In this document: positions 1 through 7,123 of the stretch, one piece after another
How the letters are laid out: each line of letters begins with the position of its first letter
How positions within the stretch are numbered: the first letter of the stretch is position 1
Assembly (NCBI GenBank): GCA_900112995.1
Contig: FONU01000018.1
Location: 1 to 64,000, forward strand
DNA from: [Lactobacillus] rogosae
GTDB taxonomy: Bacteria > Bacillota > Clostridia > Lachnospirales > Lachnospiraceae
Direction: 5' to 3'
DNA length: 64,000 nt
Position numbers and translations under genes: made by a program
The notes under the pieces: model-generated
What the model was told of the DNA's origin: nothing
Database searches by the model: none
What the model saw: the letters and a program-made list of their open reading frames with translations, nothing else

Positions 1-241
1 CTGATTTGTTGGATTCTCCGGAAATCACTCTAGCAACAAGTTCCAATTTTTCTTCAGGGGACCATTTTTTATAAGATCCTTTTGGCTTTAGTGCATCGGG
101 CCCTTGAGCATCTTCAAGATGCATCCAATCATTTAAGTAATGGATAAAACGTTCTCTGGAAATACCTTTAGGAATGTCTGGAACAATCCCTTGGCGATAC
201 ATCTCTACACATTTCCTTTTAAATTCATAACTATATCGCAT
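1..241 (-). CDS. Transposase N-terminus, IS3/IS150-like (partial)
   Basis: On the minus strand an ATG at 241 follows an AAGGAGG ribosome site (250-256) and opens a frame that starts MRYSYEFKRKCVEMYRQG and later reads KWSPEEKLELVARVISGE. This is the helix-turn-helix start typical of the OrfA part of IS3-family transposases, which binds the element ends. The frame continues past the window edge, so completeness and activity cannot be judged. Family placement rests on pattern recognition only. Confidence 0.7.
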   Translation of the reverse strand, partial: MRYSYEFKRKCVEMYRQGIVPDIPKGISRERFIHYLNDWMHLEDAQGPDALKPKGSYKKWSPEEKLELVARVISGESNKS

Positions 242-284
242 AAAAATACCCTCCTTACTGGTTTGTCCAGTAAAGAGGGTACAT
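1..284 (-). mobile_element. End of an IS3-like insertion sequence (partial)
   Basis: The element runs off the left edge of the window. Its right end appears to be near 284, where sequence resembling an IS terminus (reading TGTACCCTCTTTACTGGAC on the minus strand) meets sequence identical to an internal part of a hairpin repeat found elsewhere in the window (7164-7206, 16154-16196). The abrupt match to the repeat from about 285 is what places the boundary. The other end and any target duplication lie outside the window. Confidence 0.55.
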
Positions 285-322
285 ATCAAAAACCTTTCAG
301 TACTTGCTCTTATTTTATTTAC
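285..322 (+). repeat. Right half of the recurrent hairpin repeat, cut by the IS
   Basis: The stretch AAAACCTTTCAGTACTTGCT followed by CTTATTTTATTT matches the 3' half of the hairpin at 7164-7215 and 16154-16200 almost base for base. The 5' arm is absent because the IS end lies directly upstream, so this copy can no longer form the terminator stem. Confidence 0.8.
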
Positions 323-334
323 AGGAGGTTTGCT

Positions 335-1186
335 ATGGATGACAAGATAGGTGCTGTTGTTAGTAAGCTACAGCAAAGACTTGGCGATGATTACGAGGTG
401 AGAATTGTTGATGTAACAAAGAACAATGATACTGTGAAGAAAGGTATTTCTGTCAGGAAGAATGGAGAGAAAATCGGAAGAATATATTACTGGAATGGAG
501 AAGCATTAGAAGCATTCCTTGGTGATGTAGAAAGCAGTCCTCTTCCTGATATAGACTTTGAAATGAGTCTTAAGAAGCAGAAGGACAACATAGTTGCTAT
601 TCTAATCAATGCTGAAGCGAATAAGGAACGGCTAAAGGATATGCCACATAGAATGGTAGAAGGTCTGGATCTGGCAGTTGTCTATAAGATAATATTCAAG
701 AAAGATTCAGAGGTAATAACATCATCAGATATCAATAATGGCATGATGGCAATGTTGAGAGTGACAGAAGGAGAATTGTATACCATTGCAATGAAGAATA
801 CAAAAGAATACTATGCTCCGGATATAAAATCTATGACAGAAACACTTAATGATATGATGAAAGAGTCTCAGGATATTGTAGAAGATATTCCTGAGACTCT
901 TTTTATATTGTCAAATGAAACAAGACAGTTTGGAGCAATATGTATGCTATATCCAGAAGTCTTAAAGAAGTTCTGTGTGGAAAAGATGATTGATGGAGTA
1001 TTTGTAATTCCTTCATCAATTCACGAAGTGTTGCTGATGATAGCAGATAAGAATAAGGTTGATGTTGGATATATAAGGCAGATGATTAAAGAGGTTAACT
1101 ATGAAAATGTGAGCGAGGTTGAAAGATTGTCTGATAGTCCGTATTACTATGATGTTGCAACAGATACATTAAGAATTGCTGAGTGA
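335..1186 (+). CDS. DUF5688 family protein
   Basis: This is a 283-residue soluble protein with no signal peptide or membrane segment. It shows features I associate with DUF5688, a family of unknown function common on Lachnospiraceae accessory DNA: an early motif with NREKL-like spacing (here NKERLKDMPHR), a central SNETRQFGAICMLYPEVL block and a C-terminal VLLMIADK...EVNYENV...SDSPYYYD block. The start at 335 follows ACAGGAGG; an in-frame extension upstream reads back into the IS and repeat and is not credible. No catalytic residues are recognised. It lies beside other small accessory genes, which fits mobile DNA. Confidence 0.75.
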   Translation: MDDKIGAVVSKLQQRLGDDYEVRIVDVTKNNDTVKKGISVRKNGEKIGRIYYWNGEALEAFLGDVESSPLPDIDFEMSLKKQKDNIVAILINAEANKERLKDMPHRMVEGLDLAVVYKIIFKKDSEVITSSDINNGMMAMLRVTEGELYTIAMKNTKEYYAPDIKSMTETLNDMMKESQDIVEDIPETLFILSNETRQFGAICMLYPEVLKKFCVEKMIDGVFVIPSSIHEVLLMIADKNKVDVGYIRQMIKEVNYENVSEVERLSDSPYYYDVATDTLRIAE

Positions 1187-1221
1187 AAATGTAAAACAAT
1201 GCTTACAGAACAGGAGGTCAT

Positions 1222-1560
1222 ATGTATACATTCAAAAGTGAAAAGGAACTGGAGAATATCATAAGGATTGATAAAAGTATACCTAATAAGGTAATAGAAA
1301 ATGCCAAGTATCATATAGGACTTGTTGAGGAAAGCTATGAGGATGGAGCCTGTGGCAACTTCTACATACTGACAGATGATAATGGCATAGATAGTGCGGT
1401 ATATAAAGATTGTCTTGCTAATTGTAACCTGGATGAAGATGAGTATGAGTTTGATGACCTGATATGTATGGACAATAATTATGAGTGGCACGTAAGGGCA
1501 TATATAGGAACAGAAGCATACTGGGTATTTTTCTATCGTGATTGCAGAAAGGAGCAGTAA
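1222..1560 (+). CDS. Hypothetical protein, acidic, 112 aa
   Basis: A small, strongly acidic protein begins 12 bases after a good AGGAGG site and ends one base before the next ATG, so it is probably co-transcribed with its neighbours. The sequence has a Cys pair (DCLANC, around residues 66-71) and a Trp/Tyr-rich C-terminus (WHVRAY...YWVFFYRDC). It has no membrane segment or known motif. I do not recognise the family; context is DUF5688 and DUF960-like accessory genes. Confidence 0.6.
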   Translation: MYTFKSEKELENIIRIDKSIPNKVIENAKYHIGLVEESYEDGACGNFYILTDDNGIDSAVYKDCLANCNLDEDEYEFDDLICMDNNYEWHVRAYIGTEAYWVFFYRDCRKEQ

Positions 1561-1785
1561 ATGGAAACTAAGAGAGAACAGATAACAACAGAGGTTGTAT
1601 TCAATGGAGACAGGACATATGAGATAAAGAGAAGAATAGAAGGGTATAAAGGAGACAAGGCAATACTGATAGGACTTTACCCTACTATTGATGGTGATAA
1701 CATTACCCAAATATAAGAGCAGATAGTTCTTGATTCAGATGATATGAAAGAGGTCGTTTTTCTGCCATATGAGAAGTATTTATAA
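1561..1785 (+). pseudogene. Small ORF interrupted by an in-frame TAA
   Basis: An ATG directly after the upstream stop, with AGGAG at about 1551, opens a frame coding for 51 residues (METKREQITTEVVFNGDR...) that stops at TAA 1714-1716. The same frame continues open for 22 more codons (EQIVLDSDDMKEVVFLPYEK) to a second TAA at 1783-1785. The downstream part looks like the natural C-terminus, so the most economical reading is one roughly 74-residue gene with a nonsense mutation. A genuine 51-residue product or a sequencing error cannot be excluded. Function unknown. Confidence 0.5.
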
Positions 1786-1820
1786 TAGTAATAAAGCGTA
1801 AACAGGAAGTGAGTGATAAG

Positions 1821-1970
1821 ATGTTTGATAATGACAGATATGTAACGAAAGGTATCAATGAGAAAATGCCTTCAGACGCACAGAAAGTGCATAAACATAA
1901 GTCAGAATATGAGTTTTTTTCTGTTGATGGCAACTATGTAGAAGGTAAAGTATATGTAATAGATGAATGA
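1821..1970 (+). CDS. DUF960-like miniature protein, 49 aa, probably internally deleted
   Basis: The frame follows AGGAAGTGAGTGATAAG and starts MFDNDRYVTKGINEKMP, the opening I associate with DUF960 proteins of Firmicute mobile elements. It then jumps to EYEFFSVDGNYVEGKVYVID, which resembles the C-terminal part of the same family. The middle of the domain is missing, so this is probably a remnant made by an internal deletion, although the frame is intact and it could still be translated. Confidence 0.45.
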   Translation: MFDNDRYVTKGINEKMPSDAQKVHKHKSEYEFFSVDGNYVEGKVYVIDE

Positions 1971-2312
1971 GTGTATGCAACAAAGCCTTGAGCAGAAGAA
2001 TACTAGAGAAAATGGTATTGAAAAGGCAGATTTGGAGATAATAATTCCTATTTACTTTTATTTGTAAGATGTATATTTTTTCATAAGATTAGGAGCACTT
2101 GCTAGTGATAGCTATATAGTAGTACAAAAAGAAATGTTATGATTCAATTAATAAAATTATTAGAATTAATACAAGAGTTTGATATAATAAGAAAAAAATT
2201 AATGCGAATTAATTTATTAAGTGGTGAAAGGTATAGATATAAGTGAGTATATAAAAGTAATATAGTATAATAAATTGGTGATAAAAATTATAAATAAATG
2301 AAAGGAATTAAT
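1971..2312 (+). promoter_or_regulatory. AT-rich intergenic region with candidate promoters for the HXS-like operon
   Basis: No gene is visible here. The best promoter candidate is an extended -10 (TGATATAAT, 2180-2188) with a poor -35 (TTAGAA, 2160-2165). A second TATAAT at 2266-2271 sits closer to the first gene. The whole stretch is A/T runs with no clear terminator for the upstream genes. Confidence 0.4.
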
Positions 2313-2663
2313 ATGTTTTTCTCAATTAAGAAAGATATTTATGATAAAAAAGTCTTATTAAAGACCTGTTATAAATTCACAGATGAATATTATATTCACT
2401 TGGATTCTAATAAGGATGAGTTTGTTATTAGTATACAAAAGAAAGATGGGAAGGCAGATACATCCATAGAAGGTGAATTTAAGAATGAACTTATTGAATT
2501 TGCTAATAGAGAGATAGTATTTGAACAAACGAAAAATATTAGAGAACTTCTTTTTGCAAGGTCAATGGCATCTTCAGTTATATATGATGATGAAATACAA
2601 ACAGATATTAATTTGAATGTCGATGATAACAGTTCAATGAGGGATTGGTTTGATAATGAATGA
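2313..2663 (+). CDS. hxsD: HXS system protein HxsD-like
   Basis: This 116-residue cytosolic protein opens the radical-SAM peptide operon. Its N-terminus (KKDIYDKKVLLKTCYKFTD, about residues 6-24) and central block (EFKNELIEFANREIVFEQT, then IRELLFARS) match the pattern I know for HxsD, the small fourth member of the His-Xaa-Ser system. HxsD has no known enzymatic role and probably helps substrate recognition. The start at 2313 is chosen because AAAGGA at 2300-2305 is well spaced, while the ATG at 2298 lacks a ribosome site. The acidic tail after residue 90 seems extra. It overlaps the next gene by 8 bases. Confidence 0.65.
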   Translation: MFFSIKKDIYDKKVLLKTCYKFTDEYYIHLDSNKDEFVISIQKKDGKADTSIEGEFKNELIEFANREIVFEQTKNIRELLFARSMASSVIYDDEIQTDINLNVDDNSSMRDWFDNE

Positions 2664-2868
2664 GTTAAAACTTAGTAAAGAAATATATAATTATGGTCTT
2701 GTTAAAATGGCAGTTAAAGAATTTGCTGGAATATCTAATATTGTTGTTAATATTGAAGAAAATTTTTTAAGATGCGTATTTACAAATTGTATTTATGATG
2801 TCGAAATTACATTGAAAGAATTTGAAAATTATGTCATTGATTTAAATAATCAAAGAGGATTGATATGA
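2656..2868 (+). CDS. Small HxsD-like paralogue, 70 aa
   Basis: This short protein overlaps hxsD and is followed by the peptidase gene, whose start overlaps its stop. Aligned by eye with the HxsD-like protein, it shares the opening K-[DE]-I-Y-[DN] and a Phe at the same distance, then a beta-like segment (NIVVNIEENFLRCVF) and a C-terminal helix (LKEFENYVIDL). I infer a diverged HxsD-type or peptide-recognition domain. The start is uncertain: TTG at 2650 is better spaced from GAGGG at 2639-2643, ATG at 2656 is further away. No known enzyme motif is present. Confidence 0.55.
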   Translation: MNELKLSKEIYNYGLVKMAVKEFAGISNIVVNIEENFLRCVFTNCIYDVEITLKEFENYVIDLNNQRGLI

Positions 2869-3896
2869 CAATGGTAATTAATGTGGTTCTTATAATATTA
2901 TTTTGTTATATTGCATTAATAAGTTATTACAGTGATAAGAAAAATGGGATAATTCCTAATAAAAATCTTTTAGTCATAGGAATAATAGCTGTTATATTGA
3001 AAATTTTAGATTACAAAAATATAGATATAATGATAATACAATTAGTTATAGCATGTATTTGTTCATTATTATTTTATTTATTACATATATGGGCTGGTGG
3101 TGATTCTAAGTTATTTATAGTTGAGGCTATATTGACACCTAATATATTATATGTTCAGGATAGAATGGCGATTTTCCAAGTAATAGTTTTTTCATACTCA
3201 TCGGTATATGTATATTTGATTATAGATAGTATATATGCATATATTCGCAAAAAAGAAACATATAATAAGCTTTCTTTGAAAAATATAAATGTAAAATTCT
3301 TTATTATGAATTGGTTATTAGTATTTTTGGCTTCAGCAGATATTCAAAAGCTGTTATATTATTTATTGAGAAAGTTTTATATTGAAAATTACATAATATT
3401 TGTTTTTGGAAATATGTTTTTTGTATTGATAATGAAAGAAGTTCTTGTAAAAGTAAGCAGACAATTAAGAAATAGTCTATTGATATTGTTATTGGTTTTA
3501 TTTATGGTTCTTTCTCTTATATCTCCAATAAATTTTAAAATTGATTTAAAAAACGTAATTATTGTTTTGGTTATAGTTATTCTTCGTGAATGGGCAGATA
3601 GGTATAGTTATACACCAATTAAGACTTTAGATATAAAAAAAGGAATGATATTATCTGCATCATCAGTAATGTTATTTTTAAACTCAAACATAAAAGGTCT
3701 GCCTATGAAAGTATCAGAAGATATGGCAGCCAGACTGACAGATGAGGAAGTAGATAGTATTAAAAGATGGGCAAGAACAAAGAATGGGAAAGATGAATTA
3801 ATTATAGTAAAGAAAATTCCATTTGCTTTTTTTATAAATATTGGTTATGCAATATTTATGATAATAGGAGGCTATAAGTTGTGGTTAGGTACATAA
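2865..3896 (+). CDS. Prepilin-peptidase-like (A24) membrane aspartyl protease in the HXS-like operon
   Basis: A polytopic membrane protein of 343 residues. The first 100 residues carry the two A24 signatures: D24 in SDKKNGIIPN and D80 in WAGGDSKLF, both next to transmembrane helices, as in type IV prepilin and TadV/FlaK peptidases, which cleave leader peptides at the cytosolic membrane face. More helices follow to about residue 275, then a soluble stretch (MAARLTDEEVDSIKRWAR) and one last helix near 320-340. It is longer than TadV-type enzymes. AAAGAGG precedes the ATG. It sits between the HxsD-like genes and the radical SAM genes, so the downstream repeat protein is its likely substrate. Confidence 0.75.
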   Translation: MTMVINVVLIILFCYIALISYYSDKKNGIIPNKNLLVIGIIAVILKILDYKNIDIMIIQLVIACICSLLFYLLHIWAGGDSKLFIVEAILTPNILYVQDRMAIFQVIVFSYSSVYVYLIIDSIYAYIRKKETYNKLSLKNINVKFFIMNWLLVFLASADIQKLLYYLLRKFYIENYIIFVFGNMFFVLIMKEVLVKVSRQLRNSLLILLLVLFMVLSLISPINFKIDLKNVIIVLVIVILREWADRYSYTPIKTLDIKKGMILSASSVMLFLNSNIKGLPMKVSEDMAARLTDEEVDSIKRWARTKNGKDELIIVKKIPFAFFINIGYAIFMIIGGYKLWLGT

Positions 3897-5002
3897 GTGA
3901 ATATAAAAGCAAGTATAGAATATTTATTTTTTCTACTAAAGAAATTTACACAAAGGAATTACTAAATAAACAAAAAAATGTAGGAGAGTTTATAAATAAT
4001 AAAATTGTATTTTATCCAGATGGAGAGACAGTAAAATTAAGTCCTAAAGAAATAAAAATAATGGATGAATTCTGTGATGGAGATGTTTTAGAAATATCAG
4101 AAACAGGTATAATTTACAGATGGTATTCGGTTATAGAAGGAGATGCAGGTATTGCGACAACTCCAAAATGTAATTCTAATTGCATAATGTGCCCTGCAAG
4201 TGATGGTGAACGAAGTCATAATACAGGATTATCATTAGAACAGCTAGAAACAGTAATCAAACATATGCCAGAAGATTTATGGTATTTTACAATAACAGGA
4301 GGAGAACCAACTTTAATTGGTGAAGATAATTTTATAGAAATATATAGAACAGTAAAAGAACATCTGCCGAATACCAATATATTGCTTTTAACAAATGGTA
4401 GGACGTTGGGAAATTATAGTTTTTTTGAAAAGTTTAAAAAGGAAAATATGAAAAATCTTAGAATAGCTATACCTATTCACGGAAGTATAGCATCAAAATA
4501 TGATTATATAACGCAGGCAAAAGGTGGATTTGAGCAAACAATTAGAGGGTTGACTAATATTATTAATGCTAATATTGAAACAGAAATAAGAATTGTAGTT
4601 AGCAAGCTAAATGAGGATGATATACTTGATATTGCCAAGCTCATTGTTGCAAAATTTAAAAGAGTAAGAGTAGTTCATTTTGTAGGACTTGAAATGCGAG
4701 GTAATTGTGCTGCTAATGCTGATAAAGTGGTTATATCGTATGAGGAGGCTTTTTCAAAGTCAAAGAAAGCAATTCAATTATTAATGATAAATGGGATTGA
4801 TGTTGCTTTATATAATTTTCCTTATTGTATGATTGAGAGAGGATATTGGTCATTAGCGAAGAAAAGTATTTCATCATATAAGGCAGAGTATTATGTTGAA
4901 TGTGATAAATGTAAAATGAAGTCTATGTGTTGTGGGATTTTTACAGCTACAAGAAATTTTTACAAGCCAAGAGTATATCCAATAAAAGGTGATAATGAAT
5001 GA
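3881..5002 (+). CDS. hxsC: Radical SAM maturase, HxsC-like
   Basis: A 373-residue radical SAM enzyme. The 4Fe-4S ligands form CNSNCIMC (C97, C101, C104), followed by the SAM-binding TGGEPT block near residue 139. A C-terminal cysteine group (ECDKCKMKSMCC, about residues 344-355) could hold an extra cluster. The roughly 90-residue N-terminal domain before the radical SAM core and the CNSNC motif fit HxsC, one of the paired enzymes of the His-Xaa-Ser system that modify a repeat peptide. It starts with GTG inside the end of the peptidase gene and overlaps the next gene by 4 bases, so translation is coupled. Confidence 0.75.
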   Translation: MVRYISEYKSKYRIFIFSTKEIYTKELLNKQKNVGEFINNKIVFYPDGETVKLSPKEIKIMDEFCDGDVLEISETGIIYRWYSVIEGDAGIATTPKCNSNCIMCPASDGERSHNTGLSLEQLETVIKHMPEDLWYFTITGGEPTLIGEDNFIEIYRTVKEHLPNTNILLLTNGRTLGNYSFFEKFKKENMKNLRIAIPIHGSIASKYDYITQAKGGFEQTIRGLTNIINANIETEIRIVVSKLNEDDILDIAKLIVAKFKRVRVVHFVGLEMRGNCAANADKVVISYEEAFSKSKKAIQLLMINGIDVALYNFPYCMIERGYWSLAKKSISSYKAEYYVECDKCKMKSMCCGIFTATRNFYKPRVYPIKGDNE

Positions 5003-6402
5003 TAGGTTATTTTAATGCTAAAAAACAGAGTGAGGATGAATATTTACTTACAAATGATATGGGATTTTATAAGTATGTAAATTCAGAAACATATGATAAA
5101 TTATGCAATAATAAAATCGACAAAGAAGATGAAGATTATGAGGATTTGATTGAAAAAGGGTTTATTATTAATATATCAATAGAAGAATATATAAAAAAAT
5201 ATTCTGGATTTATAAGAAGTATGAAATCATATTGTATGGGAGGTACTTCTTTACATATATTTGCAGTTACCAATATGTGCAATCTTGACTGTATTTATTG
5301 TCAGGCACATAGTAGAAATTCACATTTGAATGGTAAAATGACAGAGGAAATAGGAAAGCGTGCAATTGATATTGCGATGAATTCCAAGAATGATAACCTG
5401 ACATTTGAATTTCAAGGTGGCGAGCCGTTGTTAAACTTCAATGTTATAAAAAGTATGATTGAGTATTCAAAGGAAAAAAATAAAATTTTAAATAAACATA
5501 TTGAATACACAATAGTAACAAATTTGACGTGTCTGAATGATGATATATTACATTTTTTGTTAGATAATAATGTTAGTATATGTACTTCATTAGATGGAAC
5601 AAGAGAAATTCATAATTATAATAGACCATACAAATTATCAAAAATAGGTAGTTTTGATGATGTTATTGATAAAATAGCATATTTAAAAAGTAAAGGTGTA
5701 AATGTTGGGGCTATTCAAACAACTTCTAAAAAAAGTATTCAAAATCCTAAAGAGATAATAGATATGTATTTAAAGATTGGCATAAACCATATTTTTTTAA
5801 GACCATTAACTCCATTAGGTATGGCTGATGATTCGTGGAAGAAGGTTGGATATACAGTAGAAGAATATATAAATTTTTATAAAGAAGCATTTCAGTATAT
5901 AATGGAACTTAATAAAAATGGTACATTTTTTGTTGAAACGCATGCGGCATATTTTTTGTGTAAGATACTTGAAAATTATTCTCAAAATTATATGGAATTA
6001 CGTTCGCCTTGTGGCGCTACATTAGGACAAATGAGTTATTATTATGATGGCAATATATTTACCTGTGATGAAGGAAGAATGTTATATGAAATGGGAGATA
6101 GTTCTTTCTTGCTAGGAAATGTATATAATGATTCATATATGGATATGATTGGTTCCGATATATGTAAAACATTATGTAAGTCCTCTATAATAGAAAGTCT
6201 TCCAAAATGTAATAATTGTGTATATCAGCCATACTGTGGAACTTGTCCTGTTGTTAATTATGCCAGCGATAAGGATTTGTTTTCTAAAAATCCAAAGGAT
6301 TTTAGATGTAAAAGTTACTCAGCAATTATGGATTTATTATTTGAAATAATACATAGAAATGACAAACAGGAAATGGATATATTATATTCGTGGATAAGAT
6401 GA
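4999..6402 (+). CDS. hxsB: Radical SAM maturase with SPASM-like C-terminus, HxsB-like
   Basis: A 467-residue radical SAM protein. An N-terminal domain of about 80 residues precedes LHIFAVTNMCNLDCIYCQ (C94, C98, C101) and the EFQGGEPLLNF block near residue 138, both very like HxsB. The C-terminal third carries many cysteines (CGATLGQ, FTCDEGR, CNNCVYQPYCGTC, FRCKSY), the SPASM-type arrangement for auxiliary iron-sulfur clusters. Such enzymes make crosslinks or other changes on ribosomal peptides; the chemistry here is unknown. ATG overlaps the end of hxsC, and the substrate gene begins 11 bases after the stop. Confidence 0.75.
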   Translation: MIGYFNAKKQSEDEYLLTNDMGFYKYVNSETYDKLCNNKIDKEDEDYEDLIEKGFIINISIEEYIKKYSGFIRSMKSYCMGGTSLHIFAVTNMCNLDCIYCQAHSRNSHLNGKMTEEIGKRAIDIAMNSKNDNLTFEFQGGEPLLNFNVIKSMIEYSKEKNKILNKHIEYTIVTNLTCLNDDILHFLLDNNVSICTSLDGTREIHNYNRPYKLSKIGSFDDVIDKIAYLKSKGVNVGAIQTTSKKSIQNPKEIIDMYLKIGINHIFLRPLTPLGMADDSWKKVGYTVEEYINFYKEAFQYIMELNKNGTFFVETHAAYFLCKILENYSQNYMELRSPCGATLGQMSYYYDGNIFTCDEGRMLYEMGDSSFLLGNVYNDSYMDMIGSDICKTLCKSSIIESLPKCNNCVYQPYCGTCPVVNYASDKDLFSKNPKDFRCKSYSAIMDLLFEIIHRNDKQEMDILYSWIR

Positions 6403-6412
6403 GGTGATATGG

Positions 6413-7123
6413 ATGGAAGAGAAAAAGTTTCCTAAAATAAGTAAATCTATTCAAGATTTTTTTGAGGATGAAGATGGAAGTATAACAAGAAATAAAGCAT
6501 TGTTAATGGGTGGAATGATATTAGTGTTAGGGATGCTTTTTAGTGATGAGGTGTATGCTGCACATAGAACTCATTCAACGCATAGGACACATTCGACCCA
6601 TAGGACTTCTAATAATGCGCATGGAAGTCATTCAACACACGCAACTCATAGCAATACACATTCAAATCATGCAACTCATTCAACACATGATTCACATAGC
6701 TCCCATAGTACACATTCAAATCACGCAACACATTCGACAAGTACTGTAGCACCAACAACACAGTCAGCACCAACAGAATCAGCAACAGCAGCACCAACAA
6801 CTCAGTCAGCAACGATAGAACCAACAACAGCAGCACCAACAACACAGTCAGCAACGATAGAACCAACAACAGCAGCACCAACAACTCAGTCAGCAACGAT
6901 AGAATCTACAACTATAGCACCAACAACGCAAGCGGTAACAATTGAATCAACAACATCAGCAATGACGGAAGAGGCGGCAATAGATGCTGGAACTTTAAAT
7001 TCTGCATGTAATGATGTAATAAATACGTTAGTAGGCGGTGGAACATTGGCAGCAGTTGGAGGAGTTTTAGCACACAAAATAAAAAAGAATAAAGATAAAA
7101 ATAAGGATGATAATAAAAAATAG
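6413..7123 (+). CDS. hxsA: His-Xaa-Ser/Thr repeat protein, HxsA-like modification substrate
   Basis: A 236-residue protein in clear modules. Residues 1-22 form a charged leader ending FFEDEDG. Residues 29-43 are a hydrophobic helix, and VYA-A at 47-50 is a good signal peptidase I site. Residues 51-107 hold 18 histidines, nearly all as H-x-S/T triplets. Residues 113-182 are five 14-residue Thr-rich repeats, and residues 203-221 are a Gly-rich weak membrane segment before a Lys-rich tail. GAGGTG at 6401-6406 supports ATG 6413 rather than the GTG inside it. It is the likely target of the two radical SAM enzymes. DEDGS before the helix resembles Flp pilin leaders, matching the A24 peptidase in the operon. 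Confidence 0.75.
   Translation: MEEKKFPKISKSIQDFFEDEDGSITRNKALLMGGMILVLGMLFSDEVYAAHRTHSTHRTHSTHRTSNNAHGSHSTHATHSNTHSNHATHSTHDSHSSHSTHSNHATHSTSTVAPTTQSAPTESATAAPTTQSATIEPTTAAPTTQSATIEPTTAAPTTQSATIESTTIAPTTQAVTIESTTSAMTEEAAIDAGTLNSACNDVINTLVGGGTLAAVGGVLAHKIKKNKDKNKDDNKK
6563..6733 (+). repeat. Codon-level His-x-Ser/Thr triplet repeat
   Basis: A 171-base stretch of CAT/CAC codons every third codon encodes HRT, HST, HAT, HGS, HDS and similar triplets. Two phase breaks occur, at SNNAH and NTH. Synonymous differences between units show that the repeat has been kept at protein level rather than being a very recent DNA expansion. Confidence 0.9.
6749..6958 (+). repeat. Five tandem 42-bp units in the repeat-protein gene
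   Basis: Five in-frame 42-base units encode the consensus APTTQSATIEPTTA. The three central units are almost identical at DNA level, which points to recent duplication; the first and last have drifted. The low-complexity Thr/Pro segment looks like a stalk or linker between the His repeat and the C-terminal membrane segment. Confidence 0.9.

Noticed and set aside
140-334. N-terminal extension of the DUF5688 protein
   Set aside because: It reads through the IS end and the hairpin repeat; the ATG at 335 has a perfect ribosome site.
1147-1710. A 187-codon minus-strand frame across the DUF5688 end and the next gene
   Set aside because: It is a shadow of real plus-strand genes with good ribosome sites; its translation is a hydrophobic, Ile/Tyr/Ser-rich product typical of antisense AT-rich DNA.
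6563-6733. His repeats as a simple metal-storage (histidine-rich) protein
   Set aside because: Not excluded biochemically, but the strict H-x-S/T triplets and two adjacent radical SAM genes fit a modification substrate better.
6609-6896. Leu-rich minus-strand frame opposite the His/Thr repeats
   Set aside because: It arises from reading the CAA/ACA-rich repeats in reverse; no ribosome site and low-complexity output.
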